A program made the position numbers and the translations under genes. 60,484 bases of DNA from Gnetum montanum (lineage: Eukaryota > Streptophyta > Gnetopsida > Gnetales > Gnetaceae). Shown in pieces: positions 11,691 to 23,440 of this stretch (position 1 is its first letter; every line of letters starts with the position of its first letter). The stretch is taken from the NCBI GenBank assembly GCA_015680685.1, contig MNCI01006660.1, positions 427,867 through 488,350 of the forward strand, given 5' to 3'. The notes under the pieces are model-generated. The model ran no database searches. It was not told where the DNA came from and saw nothing but the letters and a program-made list of their open reading frames with translations.

Positions 11691-13719
11691 GATGACTTTG
11701 AATGGACACAATTTTATTTTTTGTCATGGTCTAGTTGCACGTAACTTTTCATTGTCTGATCATTGGTTCCAAGGCTGGATGGTAAAGCAAGACCAGTTGC
11801 AGGGGAGGTGCTACAAAGGAAAATCAGCTACTGAAAAATAATTGAGTCTCTCTTTTTTTTGGAGTTATCCTGGGTTGTTTTTTGAGGTTGTGTGTGTACT
11901 TGAATGTTGGTTCAGCAATGTAGAGCTCTGGTAACGTTTTCAATTTAAATAGATTACTAGTTTAGAGCTACCCTGTAATTCATAAAAAGGGGAAGAAGGA
12001 AAAGAAATGCTAAATCGTAAACACATCAGGTCATCTTATTATATCATTTTAGAATGGGTCTTATTGTCTTTTTGTTCCCCTAAAGTTATTTAAGTTGTAG
12101 AATGTTCTTTTAATCAAAATTTGAAGATAGAAGTCTTGATTCTAATACAAAACGTGATGGATTTTATAAGAAATTTCAATACCTTTTGGTGGTTTTAACT
12201 TGCAATTTATTGGTTGATAAAGCAAAACTAAATCATAAAATGTCATTCTTAAGTAACACTTCATTTGGTAGAACTTTTGTAAATCGTATCCTCTTAAAGT
12301 AACATATAAAGTCATTGACGTTGTTATAATCTTAGCTTTGTCTAGGTGTATGAATTCTTTTTTAAGCTCTTGTATGTATACTTCCTTATACTTGCATAAG
12401 TAATATATAAAGTTAATCACGCAGTTAGAGCATGCAACTTATGGTTTGCAATTCTTATGTTTGATTCAAGTTCAAATTCATTTAAGAAGGGATTTAATGT
12501 TTCTCGAGTAGATTTGTTTTTCTTTTAGTGAATCTAATTATTCTTCAAATTTTCTTTAATAAATATAATTCCTCTTGAATTCCTCTATAGGGGATTCTAA
12601 ATTACTCTCAACTTCTTCAATGGATGCTGAAATTTTTGCTTTATTTATTGATGTAAAAATTTTTGTTAGTTACAATTTAGATATACAAGATGGCAAGCAA
12701 TAATTTTCAATGTTTTCTTCTAGTGATATTGATGCAACTAAGATACTTGATTTTGCTCTTCTTGATGATATACATGAATCATTGGTTAAACTTACATCAC
12801 AAGAGTTGTTTATTCAAGTGTTGGGTTGCCTACCTCATAATTAAAGTTTTACTTAATAGTTAAATGATTTGATTCTAAAGCAAAACATTAAGTCATTGAT
12901 GCTAGGTGTTATGCTTGTTTTGTTTGGCTTGTTGAGCTAGGCACTGCTTCCATGGTGCAACATGCCCTAGATTAGTATCATTTATGCATAAATAAGCAAT
13001 GTTGATCATTTGTCAGTGCATTTTAGATTTTCATATCTAATTTGAAAAATATTCTAAAATTCCATGTTTTGATATGCTAGTTAATCTTTTGCTAATTTTT
13101 TAAAAAGCTAAGCAAGAAATTGTTGACCTTCTTGGTCCCATTAGACATATGGAATTTATTTTTACAACATATGATTTTTGTAAATATATTTTTTTGGTTA
13201 AAATCAATCTTCTTAATGGTAAAAGGTATTGGTAGTACAAGATTGATTTATATTTAGCCAATTACATATTATAATCTTCCTAATTTTTGCAACTTATGTC
13301 ATTGTGAAAGATGTTTGTTTAATGCTTGTCCTTTTCTAGTTGAGAAAAAAGTTGGTGAGGAAAAAGAAAATGTGTTGAAGTTGGGGATAACAAATAATAA
13401 TAATAATTTAAGTTGAAAATACGAAAAATCAAATTAATGTTAATGATAAGAATAATCAAATGACAATAAAGAAACTAGAGAAGATTGAAGGTTCTCTGAA
13501 TAATTTTACTTTTACTACATGAAGTATTAATCAGTCTAGAAAGATAGCTTGTAAGGCAATTTTTCTTTCATCTAACAAGAGTATAGTTAACTCAAAGATT
13601 AAAACTCATGTTGACAAGTGGGCTTTAGCAATGGCAAAGATTATTGATGTAAGGTCAATTGTAATGAATAATATGTGCCATCATTTTCTATTGATTTTTT
13701 TTTTACAAAAGTTGGTATT
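11691..13719. other. 3' UTR of the CBM20 gene, then unassigned AT-rich sequence
   Basis: The first ~300 bp probably hold the 3' UTR; I cannot place the poly(A) site. From 12000 on the sequence is AT-rich with scattered short open frames (for example 12142-12420 minus, and a plus-strand stretch around 12616-12840 reading SSSDIDATKILDFALLDD) that I do not recognise. It may be an old repeat. Confidence 0.4.
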
Positions 13720-14270
13720 TGATGAGTGGTGAGGTACCCCTACACTTAACCATACGAATACGAGCGTTTCACGCACGATCCAGTCGAACTCTGCAGACGG
13801 ACTAGTTGTGGTATCCAGACAATTACTCGCAGATTGTAGTTCGTTGTCTTCCCACTTGGACTAGTATTAGTTTTGTCACGTATGGTTTAGTACAAAGTGA
13901 GGTGTATGATGTGTTCCTACACTAATGCTACTCCTGGGTATGATGGTAAATAATATCGACTAAACATGGAGAGAGAGTGTGTGAGAGAAAATCTAACTAG
14001 CCTAAGTGCGATGAGCATCCATTCCTAATCATTTGTACACATCTTGGACCTTGTGCACGACTACCATGGGGATTACCAAGCACATGGCCTAAGTATGCTA
14101 CTGGGTTACCAAGTAGTCACACTTGAATGCTTGTGATTAAGTCGTACTCATTCCATGTTACTAAGAGATAAGGGTGAAGAGATATTAACTAAAAAAGTAG
14201 TAAATAACAAATAAATAAATAATTAAGCTAAGTGGATGCTGCAATGATGAAGTAATCTCGATCTTTATTG
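13720..14270 (-). repeat. LTR fragment (TGATG...CATCA family), cut by assembly gap
   Basis: Begins TGATGAGTGGTGAGGTACCCC, the inverted form of the family terminus, and continues through 'gctgcaatgatgaagtaatctcgatctttattg' exactly as in the LTRs at 43816 and 51888. The remaining part (U3) would lie in the run of N. Sequence after the gap does not match the LTR, so the boundary falls inside it. Subfamily is the same as the element at 43816-52762. Confidence 0.85.
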
Positions 14271-14771
14271 NNNNNNNNNNNNNNNNNNNNNNNNNNNNNN
14301 NNNNNNNNNNNNNNNNNNNNNNNNNNNNNNNNNNNNNNNNNNNNNNNNNNNNNNNNNNNNNNNNNNNNNNNNNNNNNNNNNNNNNNNNNNNNNNNNNNNN
14401 NNNNNNNNNNNNNNNNNNNNNNNNNNNNNNNNNNNNNNNNNNNNNNNNNNNNNNNNNNNNNNNNNNNNNNNNNNNNNNNNNNNNNNNNNNNNNNNNNNNN
14501 NNNNNNNNNNNNNNNNNNNNNNNNNNNNNNNNNNNNNNNNNNNNNNNNNNNNNNNNNNNNNNNNNNNNNNNNNNNNNNNNNNNNNNNNNNNNNNNNNNNN
14601 NNNNNNNNNNNNNNNNNNNNNNNNNNNNNNNNNNNNNNNNNNNNNNNNNNNNNNNNNNNNNNNNNNNNNNNNNNNNNNNNNNNNNNNNNNNNNNNNNNNN
14701 NNNNNNNNNNNNNNNNNNNNNNNNNNNNNNNNNNNNNNNNNNNNNNNNNNNNNNNNNNNNNNNNNNNNNNN
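14271..14771. other. Assembly gap (501 N)
   Basis: Run of N. The two long 'open frames' crossing it are artefacts. Confidence 0.99.
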
Positions 14772-15055
14772 ACTATATGTATATTTTTATCAAACAAACA
14801 TCCTTAGATCTATAGTGGTTATGTCACAAAAAGGATAATTCTATTTACAAATGAACAAACAAAGCAATGCATAAACTACCATTTACATCCCTCTAGAGTT
14901 ATAATTGAATAATATTTTTGCAATTAATAGTTAAAAATTATGATATTAGGATGAGCTCTAAAATTTTGTTTTTAGTACACTACAAACCAAATAATTGATG
15001 GGGAGTCGAGGAGGTAGGGCATGTGGATGGGTGTGGGGGAAGTGGGATGTGTGGA

Positions 15056-15190
15056 AAATAATTGAAACATAGATATACCGCAAGATATATAGTTTAATTA
15101 GAGCTTATATAACTCAACATTGCCCACTAGAATCAAACCCATGACTTAGATTTTTCAAATCAAGTATCTTACCACTATGCTAACACCTCA
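15056..15190 (-). repeat. tRNA-derived SINE copy
   Basis: Read on the minus strand: A-box-like GTGTTAGCATAGTGGTAAG at about 15190-15172, then 'cttgatttgaaaaatctaagtcat', B-box-like GGGTTTGATTC at about 15141-15131, and a tail ending TCTATGTTTCAATTATTTT. The tail also ends the copy at 18956-19085. A second, poorer copy in the same orientation abuts it at 15194-15290 (boxes 'catcatgtggtagga' and 'cgattcaat'). A and B boxes at tRNA-like spacing plus a shared unique tail define a SINE. Confidence 0.62.
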
Positions 15191-15292
15191 TTGTTTAATT
15201 AGAACTTTATAACTTAGAATTGCTCACAAAAATTGAATCGATGATTTGTAGTATTCAAATCAAGAATCCTACCACATGATGTTATTCCATTT

Positions 15293-15928
15293 TGTTGAGG
15301 ATTTTATATGGTTATATTATGCTAATTGAATTTTTGCTACTATTTTATTGTTTAGTCAAGATTTTCTTGGATGTTTGTTATATTTGTATTTGTTATATAA
15401 AAAATATATTGAAATGTTAACTTTATTTTGTGACTATTTTGAAAACATTTTGGATTATGTGAAATCTTTGTTGAACTTGTTTGAATATTTTATGATTAAC
15501 TCAGCAAGATAATCATTTTGTAGATTTAGTCTTGGTTTTGGTTCTATTTAGTTCTCAACTTTATTCTATTGGCCTAGAATGTTCGTTTCTAAACCAAAAA
15601 TGACATGAACTCTTTTCTACTTTATGCAAATGTTGCAAGGTCTAGTAGCACTAGAGATAGGTGTAATAGTTTTGATGTAATTGAGAATGTGCTTAACATA
15701 GAGATTCAAGTAGGATTCAATGTATAAGTTGTATGCTTAAGATCATAAGTTAGATAATTTTGTCTTGATGAAGTAGTCTTTATTGTAATCATGATGACAT
15801 GTTAAGATTAAGGTATGATCTTTAATGTTTTGCTACACTTAGGATTTTGTTCAAGATTTTTATTTACTCAAGTTGTTTTCAACTCATATTAATATTAACT
15901 TTAGGATTACTTTAAGTAGGACATGACA
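15293..15928 (+). repeat. Probable 5' LTR of a chromovirus-like gypsy element
   Basis: The right end is inferred from a primer-binding site three bases downstream and the terminal CA (15927-15928). The left end, TGTTGAGG at 15293, is only a guess based on the TG start. No second LTR copy was found in the window, so length is uncertain. Confidence 0.4.
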
Positions 15929-15931
15929 TTA

Positions 15932-15943
15932 TGGTATCAAAGC
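15932..15943 (+). promoter_or_regulatory. Primer-binding site, initiator tRNA-Met type
   Basis: TGGTATCAAAGC differs at one base from the common plant form TGGTATCAGAGC, which pairs with the 3' end of initiator tRNA-Met. It lies just upstream of a Gag-like start. Confidence 0.65.
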
Positions 15944-15989
15944 CTAGAAGGTAGATCATTGATTTAGAATTATTTTAGTGACTAAAACG

Positions 15990-16190
15990 ATGGCACCTAG
16001 GAGGACAAGAAACAAATTTGAGGAGAATGTTAGCCCTTGATTAGTAAGTAACTATGGAAATATGGTCAATCTATGTGATGGGAGTTGTGCCTAACAACAA
16101 CATGTTAGTTGAAGAATTTTGGAAGTTGAAAGCAACTTTTAAAAGATTTGATGAGGTTTATGGTATTTTGGGTATGTAATTTTACTTTCT
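15990..16190 (+). pseudogene. Gag N-terminus of gypsy element, truncated
   Basis: An ATG 46 bases after the primer site opens MAPRRTRNKFEENVSP then a stop, and the frame decays quickly. A basic MAPRR-type start is common for gypsy Gag proteins. No RT or integrase follows before the LTR at 16381, so only the 5' end of the element survives. Confidence 0.45.
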
Positions 16191-16380
16191 CTTCCTTTAA
16201 CTTTCTATTTAACTTTTCTTCATGGCTTACCTATGATGTTTTTCTTTTATGTAGATGCTTATGAGCTTGAACTTGTGATATACCTTTTGAGATTTACTAT
16301 TTTATTTTATTTAGTTTATTTTTGGATAATGATAATACAAACTTCTTTGATGTATATTGATTAGAATGGATCTTGGATGT

Positions 16381-17185
16381 TGATGAGTGGCGAGGTACCC
16401 CTACACTCAACCATAGGAATACTAGCGTTACACGCGTGATCCGGTCGAACTCCGCAGACTAAGTGCCTACACGCCCTATGGAACACTTAAGGTTAACCAG
16501 TCATTATCCTCCCAAGCTTACTTGTATTTGTCATGGTTGTATGGTTAAGTAAGCTTAAGGCATGTGATTTTTATATCTTTTATATTTTTATCGCCTATGC
16601 TAAGAAAGGAAAGGGTGAAGAGACTAAGTAACTAACTTTAACTAACTAAGCCTTAATTACCCTAGCATCAGTATCTGTTCCCACTTGCCATTTCACATCC
16701 TGAACCAATGCAATGTTGTTGGGATTACCAAACGCTATTCGATACTGGGATTACCAAGCGTAATGCACGTGCTCGAAGCGGTCGTACTAAATGCACTTAA
16801 CTAGGAGTTGAGGGTTGAGAGAGATTAAGTCCTTAATAAAGCATTTAAAAAATTAACAATAATTAAAGTCCTATTTAGCTTAGTCTATGCACTACAAGGT
16901 TTATCCAAAAGTTCGTCTTTATTGCCGTACACAATTGTGTGCTCAGGTACAGAATTTCTTGAATAAAGATCCGTTCACTTTGGGACACCTATTGCGGGCA
17001 CATGGAAATTATTCTAACTCTCTAATGGAAAAATGGCAAGAGTTTGGCTAAGGTCTAGATCTAGATGGAGAAACAAGGGAGAGCTGCCTCTTATTTATAG
17101 AACTAGCGGTAGGCTGCGATATTGCATACGCGATATCGCAGGGAAAGACGCGATATCGTGGCCCATGAGATATCGTGTCCCATCA
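16381..17185 (-). repeat. Solo LTR (TGATG...CATCA family), 805 bp
   Basis: Starts TGATGAGTGGCGAGGTACCCC and ends ATCGTGTCCCATCA. Flanking pentamers are GATGT (16376-16380) and TATGT (17186-17190), a target duplication with one change. TATA word on the minus strand at about 17092-17099 (tataaata read in reverse complement). Its U3 (17110-17182) carries several GCGATATCGC-like palindromes, the same set as in the 3' LTR at 58746-59545, so those two are one subfamily. No internal element sequence: a solo LTR left by recombination. Confidence 0.88.
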
Positions 17186-17929
17186 TATGTATATGATTTT
17201 AATGTTTGACATTACAATATTTCATGTATTGAACTTGAGACTTATTTATTATTTGTGATAAAACTTTTAAATCTTAGATGTGATTGGTTGGATAAGATAG
17301 CCTTTGATCATGATGTTAATCCATTGATTAAACATGCATATCTTTTAATTTGATTCCTCATATATAAAATGAAAAATCATGTTTCAAGGACTTAGCCAAA
17401 TATCAACTCACATTTAATCTAACCCATCTATTAACAATTTAATTTCAACAATTGATTGTAGCCTTTCAGCTCTATAAACTTGAAAGCCTAGTTTTTTCTA
17501 TCTCTCACACATCACTCATTTATTCTTTTAATAACTATTTGGTTATTTGTAACCCTCACATTCTAGAGGATATTTGTAGATAAGTGAATGTAGAGGAAAC
17601 TAGGCTTTTTGTGTGGTTTTAAGTTTTCTTTTAGAAATAATTTGCTGATAACATCTAATCCTTTTTTATGAAAATTTTGAAGCTTGGATTTCTTGTTGTA
17701 GCATGTACTTTTGATTTCAAAAAATTCATAAGCAAATTGTATGGTAATTTGCAATAGCTTTTGCATGTTAATGTTGGAAAGTAGCATGTATGTGACTTCA
17801 TTAGATTTGTATGTAATTGACTAAAGCATTTGACACATTACAACTTACTAATTTTATTGTGACTTGTATCTACAAGTAGGGATATTTGCATGGTAAACTT
17901 TGATAAAAAGAGTATCATTAAAACATAGA
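17186..17929. other. Unassigned AT-rich sequence
   Basis: No recognisable domain in any frame. It could be the RT part of the Penelope-like remnant that follows, decayed beyond recognition by eye. Confidence 0.4.
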
Positions 17930-18480
17930 TAAAATTGATTTATTCTTGGCTAAATAAAATAGATGTTCCTTTTGATATAAATATTGACTTAGAAAATTTA
18001 GATAATAATTCTACTTCAAATAAAAAACCCATAAGCATTCCTTACATTAAAGGTATTTCTAATAATATTGCTAGAGCTTTCTTTTTTTAAAACAAAAAAA
18101 TATATATATAACACTATAAGAGTATTTAAATGTATAAAAAAATCTTTGATTATTTTTAGAGTCTTAATGATAAAACGAATATTTTAATCTAAATAATAAT
18201 AGTGTTTATAAAATATTTTGCATTTATCTTAAGTGTTATATTGGTGAAATTGGTAGAACTTTCTCTATTAGATTGAAAGAGCACCTGAAAGACATACAAT
18301 ATAATAGTTCTTCAAAATCACCTTTTGTAAAATATATAAAAAATGATATCTACTCTAAAAATCATAAATAGTTAATAGATAATAGTGAAGTCCTTTGTAT
18401 AATGGATAAATATGTAGATAGAAAAAATTAAAAAGGCACTTAAAATTAGAATTCATTTTAATAATATTAATTGAAATCAA
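17930..18480 (+). pseudogene. Penelope-like element remnant: linker and GIY-YIG endonuclease
   Basis: The frame at 18201 reads SVYKIFC, then CYIGEIGRTFSIRLKEHLKD (18234 on), then about 40 residues to a stop at 18369 and more codons to about 18440. VY...YIGE.GR....RL.EH is the GIY-YIG nuclease signature as it occurs at the C-terminus of Penelope-like retroelements. Upstream at 18028-18080, in another frame, PISIPYIKGISNNIARAF resembles the Pro-Tyr-x-x-Gly segment between RT and endonuclease in that family. The nuclease makes the target-site nick for insertion. Several stops and at least two frameshifts. I did not find the RT domain. Conifers carry Penelope-like elements called Dryads, so this fits a conifer genome. 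Confidence 0.7.
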
Positions 18481-18955
18481 GGCTATTTTACCCACTTAAC
18501 ATGGTGGGCTACCTTAACAAAAACTAAGTAATCTAGAAATGTACTTGAAAATTCTACTAAGTTTGATCTTTTATTTCTTACAAATATTATTTCCTTTTTT
18601 AATTATGTGTTATATTTATTTATAAACTAATTGGCTTATATGTTAGAGGTTGTAAGTTTAATTATGATTGCAATGACATTATACTATTTTTTTTTTTTTT
18701 GGTTTTTGGAAGAGCCTAGAGGGGTGTGAGGGGTGGGGAGTGGTTGGATTAGAGCAATGGGGGGATTATCGAACCCAAAAAAGGTATTCATAATGAGCAA
18801 AGAAAATTTAGAGAACTTTACAAGTTTGACACTAAGTAGATATCATAAAATAAAGAAAAAAATTCAATTATAAGTTTGTTTACTCAATGTACAATATTAC
18901 AATTGATACTTAAAAAAATAGGTAAAGCAAATTAATTATTAATAGGGATGTTGGA

Positions 18956-19085
18956 ATTCAAAATAATTGAAGCATAGGTACACCCTAAGATTTATAGAAG
19001 TTTATAATTCAGTACTACTTAGTAGAAATGAACTTGTGACCTAGGTTTACTAGGCTAAGACCCATACCACTAGGCTAACACATCA
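18956..19085 (-). repeat. tRNA-derived SINE copy
   Basis: Minus strand: TGTTAGCCTAGTGGTA (A box) near 19083-19068, B-box-like AAGTTCATTTC near 19034-19024, and a tail TGTACCTATGCTTCAATTATTTT ending near 18957. The tail matches that of the copy at 15056 with few changes. The middle has diverged. Confidence 0.55.
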
Positions 19086-19744
19086 TTGTTACTTTTTAAT
19101 TATTAGTAGGGAGAAAGGTCCTAGTCCTAACAAAATATACATCATTTTTCAACATCTATGTTTAAACTTAAAATAACAAAAGGATTTGAGATAGAGATTT
19201 GTGGCTTAATACTAATATTTATATGAAAGTAAGAAAGTGGTATTGCTTGTGGAAGATCTTCACCTCATTGCTTGTGATTGATCTTATGTCATGAATCCTT
19301 ACCATTAACTATATCTTTCTTATCAATAGTAGTTTTAATCTTTGAATTAATAGTATACTATTGTTTTTTCCTTTATGAATCTTTTATATTTTTTACTAAT
19401 TTTTTTGATTTATTTTATTGTAATATTAATTTTTTAAATAAAATTTTTACTTTTCCTAAAAAGTATTATCCCCTTATGCTCATTAAACTAATACTAATCA
19501 CTTGTACCCACAACTTTTCCTACCTTCCTATTTGCACTACTTTGTTGTTACAATTAGTTATTTTTATTGTAGCCATTATATTCCTAAAAAATTTTCTCTT
19601 TTTGTTGCTATTTTCTCTTCATTTTTCCTACAACTACTTATTTTTATTATAATTTTTATATTATTAATTTTTGTTTTCATTATTTCATATTTCCTAGAAC
19701 TACTTATTTCCTCCTCCTAAAATTAACTATTACCCACTACATCT
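19086..19744. other. AT-rich spacer
   Basis: T-rich sequence with open frames (19278-19652, 19502-19720) encoding only Phe/Leu/Ile-rich strings, which I attribute to composition. Nothing else recognised. Confidence 0.5.
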
Positions 19745-19976
19745 TGACTAGTTGTTAATTGTAATGCTGCCCTCTTAGCTAATTTATAGTTGACAAAATT
19801 GAACAGAAAACAATGCTATCTTCTTAGCTAATTTATAGTTAGTGATTGATTGATATTTTGCTGATTTTTAGAAATTAGTTTGGAGATATTTTCTCCATGT
19901 AATGTCTATATATACCTCCACTTGTAAACAAGAAGCAATCAAGAAAAAAATTTTCCTTTCTTTTCAAATTTTGTCA
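19745..19976 (+). repeat. Copia 5' LTR, 232 bp
   Basis: Starts TGACTAG (a decayed TGACAAA) and ends AATTTTGTCA. Holds two 49-bp units each ending CTAATTTATAGT, then a TATA-like 'ctatatatacctcc' near 19908. Matches the 3' LTR except for one missing 49-bp unit. Confidence 0.85.
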
Positions 19977-19988
19977 TGATATCAGAGC
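19977..19988 (+). promoter_or_regulatory. Copia primer-binding site
   Basis: TGATATCAGAGC directly follows the LTR's terminal CA. It is one base from TGGTATCAGAGC, complementary to the initiator tRNA-Met 3' end. Confidence 0.8.
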
Positions 19989-20129
19989 TTTAGGTTTTGA
20001 ACCCTAGGGACATTTTTTTTTCATTGCCTTCATTGTTGTATTTCTTCTTCTACTACAACTTTCATTGCCATTTCTAATTGTGTAATTCAACCCTTATTGC
20101 TACAATCCTCTTCTTCTCCTTGTTTTTCT

Positions 20130-20837
20130 TTACCAAACAAGGATAGCATGTGGTGTACCTTCTGCAAGAAACCAAGGCATATGAGGGAGATGTGCTTCAA
20201 GCCTCATGGAAAGCCACCAAGCAAGGAATAGGGAAATAAGGGTGGAAGGCAAAAAATTAAAGGTCAAACAAATCAAGCCTTGTCTTCACAAGAAGAAGAG
20301 AAAGAACTAGAAGCAAGGGAGTTTGACAAAGAAGAGATAGAGAAATTGAAGAATCTTCTAGTCACTCTTGAAAAATATTCAGGTACCTATTCATTGGTAC
20401 ATTTAGGTGAGCTTCCAATTTTTCATTGTTTAAGTACCTCTGATCAGTGTTTTAAGGACTCATGGATCATCAATTTAAGAGCCATAGATCACATGACACA
20501 TGCATCTCATAATTTTAGTTCTTATTTTCCTTGCCCTAGTAATCGAAAAAGTACCACTGCAAATGGATCACTAACCATAGTTTCTAGTATAGAGAATGTT
20601 AAAATTGATCATGACATGATTCTTAAAGATGTTCTTCATGTTCCAAAATTATCAACAAATCTCATCTCCATACCCAAACTTTCTCAGGATCTAAATTGCA
20701 AAGTAACTTCCCAACTTATTGTCTATTTTAAGGCCAGGACTTGGGTAGGATTATTGGACTTGCTAAGGAGAAGGGAGGATTATACTATCTTGAAAAGATT
20801 GAAAAGACAAGTGCTAGTAAGTGGAATCAACCTCTAA
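20130..20837 (+). pseudogene. Copia Gag zinc finger and protease, decayed
   Basis: A CX2CX4HX4C zinc knuckle (CTFCKKPRHMREMC) starts at 20154, in frame with the protease that follows after a stop at 20227-20229. The protease motif reads WIINLRAIDHMTHA where copia elements have WIIDSGATDHMT, so the catalytic Asp-Ser-Gly has become Asn-Leu-Arg and the enzyme is dead. ILKDVLHVPKLSTNLISI is the usual protease C-terminal segment. The remainder of Gag is absent. Confidence 0.85.
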
Positions 20838-21610
20838 CCCTCCTGTCTACAAGTCATTCAACACATAAAGGCATGATTTGACTTCACCACTTTAGACTAG
20901 GACATCCATCATTCAAAATACTTGAAACCATGTTCCCTCATTTGTTTAAGGGCTTAGAAAAGGAAATGTTTAATTGTGAAACTTGTGAACTCACAAAGCA
21001 CAAACATGTAGCATTTCCCATCAATAATAAAAGAATCTTAGTTTCATTTGATTTAATTCATAGTGATATTTAGGGACCATCTCCAATTTCAAATATTTCT
21101 GGAGCATGATGATTTGTTTCATTTATCAATGATTGCATAAGAGTCGCTTGGATTTTATTAATCAAGTCCAAAACTAATGTTAGTGATGTCCTCTCAAGTT
21201 TTCATTCCATGATTAAAAATCAATTTGGAGTCAATATCAAAAGGTTTCATTCATATAATGCCAAAGATTATTTTAACCAAACATTGACTACATTCTTTTA
21301 AAAGGATGGAATCATCCACAAGTCCTCTTATGTCTATACCCCACAAAAAATGGAGTGGTAGAGAGAAAAAATGATCACCTTCTTTCTATAGCTCAACCTT
21401 TACTATTCCAAAAAAATGTCCCAAAAAATTACTGGGGAGAAGCTATCATTACAGCTACACATATCATAAATAGATTGCCAACTCAAGTGCTCCATTCAAA
21501 ATGTTCAATAGAAGTGTTATCTCAGTTCTTTGCAACACTCTATACTACAAACCAACTTATCCCTAGGATATTTAGATGTGTTTTGTTTATTCATATTCAT
21601 AGTTAAAATA
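20838..21610 (+). pseudogene. Copia integrase, decayed
   Basis: HFRLGHPS then CETCELTKH gives the HHCC finger (about 20880-21000). The core motif HSDI*GPSP supplies the first Asp. The motif usually reading RSDN reads HSYN here, so the second catalytic Asp is Tyr. NGVVERKNDHLL supplies the Glu (about 21350) and YWGEAIITATHIINRLPT closes the core. Stops and frame changes interrupt it. Confidence 0.85.
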
Positions 21611-23440
21611 GGGGAAAATTTGATCTAAGAGGCCTAAAAATGATCTTTGTTGGATATTCTTCAACCCAAGAGGGCTACAAATGGTATCATCCATCAACCA
21701 AAAAATTTCTTGTTTTTGAAGATGTCACCTTTGTTGAAACTGAGTCATACTTCACACAACCTTATCTTCAAAGGGAGAAAATAGTAGTAGAAGATAAGGA
21801 CTGCTTTCTTCTTAACCTACCCATAATTGAGTCTTTCGAGTCTTCCTATTCTTTGCTATCACAAATCAAGCTTGAGCCTCTTCCTCAAATTGCAGAACAA
21901 AATGATGAAGGTAGGGAAACCACTACTAACACATGTCCTCCTCAAGTGTACTCAAGAAGGAAACATCCAAACCCAGAACCAAGGCAAGTCCAAACATCAA
22001 GCTCGAGTGCTAGTAATGAGGTAATACATCATAACCCATATGATTCTCCTACTAAATCCTTGTCTAATATTGACTTACTTATTGAAGTTAGAAAAGGAAA
22101 ACAAGAATGCACCAATCATCCACTATATTCTATATCTCATTTTGTCTTTTCACAAATGTTCCTCAACTCATAGAGCATTTCTCACAAATCTTATCAATAT
22201 GTTTATTCCTTCAATATTTTCTAAGGCTTTAAACTATGAAAATTGGAAAAATGCTATGAATGTAGAAATGCAAGCCTTTGAGAAGAACAACACATGGGAG
22301 ATAGTGGACTTGCCAAAGGGGAAGAAACTAGTAGGATGCAAATGGGTATACACTATAAAATACAAAGCTAATGGTTCTCTGGAGAGGTACAAAGAAAGAT
22401 TGGTAGCCAAGGAATACACACAGATGTATGGGATAGACTATCAAGAGACATTTGCACTAGTGGCAAAGATGAATACAGTAAGAATACTTTTATCTTTGGT
22501 AGTTAATTATGACTAGCCTTTAAAGAAATTTGATGTGAAAAATTCTTTCCTACATGGGGACTTAGAAGAGGAAATTTACATGGAGATTCCACCGGGCTAT
22601 AATCAAAATATGGCCTCAAACAAGGTATGCAAATTAAAGAAAGTGTTGTATGACTTAAACAAATTACTTAGGGAATGGTTTGGAAGGTTCAGTAAGGTAA
22701 TGATTAGAATGGGCTACAAACAGAGTTGAGGAGACCATACCTTGTTTATTCAACACATTGACTTAGAGGGATTCACTGCCCTTATTGTGTATGTTGATGA
22801 TATTGTAGTAATAGGAAAGGAGCATAGTGAGATAGAAAGATTGAGTAAGCAATTGGCAAAGAAGTTCAAGATAAAGGACTTGGGAAATTTGAAGTATTTC
22901 CTAGGTATAGAAGTGGCATGGTCAAAGAAAGGAATTTTCATGATCCAACAAAAATATACCCTAGATCTTCTAAGAGACATGGGGAAATTAGCTTGCAAAC
23001 CATCAAGCACACCTATGGATTCCAATCATAAGCTTGGAGAAGTAGAGGAAGATGTGGTCATTGACAAAGAAATGTATCAAAGATTGGTTGGTAGGCTTAT
23101 TTATCTATCCCTTACGTGAACTAATATAGCCTATGCAGTGAGTGTGGTAAGCCAGTTCATGTACAATCCTAAGGAGGTTCACTTATAGGTAGTCTATTGC
23201 ATCTTGCACTATCTAAAAGGGTCTCTAGGTAAAGGCATATTATTCAAGAAAAGTGATAGACTCACACTAGAGGTTTATATAGATGTAGACTATGCAAGCT
23301 TAGTCACATATAGGAGATCCACCATTAAGTATTATACCTTTGTTGGAGGAAATCTAGTCACATGGAGGAGTAAGAAGAAAAATGTAGTAGCAAGATCCAA
23401 TGCTAAATCTAAATTCAAAGCAATGACACAAAGAATATGA
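21611..23440 (+). pseudogene. Copia reverse transcriptase and RNase H, decayed
   Basis: RT is strongly preserved at the protein level: GCKWVYTIKYKANGSLERYK and FDVKNSFLHGDLEEEIYM, and the intact active-site box YVDDIVVIG at about 22790-22820. ALIVYVDD is preceded and followed by the usual copia spacing (KDLGNLKYFLGIEV downstream). RNase H begins near 23270 (VYIDVDYASLVTYRRS) with the catalytic region altered. Stops at several places and one frame change. The segment at 21640-22170 before RT is the Ser/Pro-rich linker. Confidence 0.88.

Noticed and set aside
12421-12500. tRNA-like stretch (gttagagcatgcaac ... gtttgattcaagttc)
   Set aside because: Box spacing is roughly right but no acceptor stem or anticodon arm can be drawn; too weak to call.
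14228-14807. Two long open frames on opposite strands
   Set aside because: They consist almost wholly of N; assembly gap artefact.
19278-19720. Hydrophobic open frames resembling membrane proteins
   Set aside because: Phe/Leu/Ile content follows from T-rich composition; no start context or domain.
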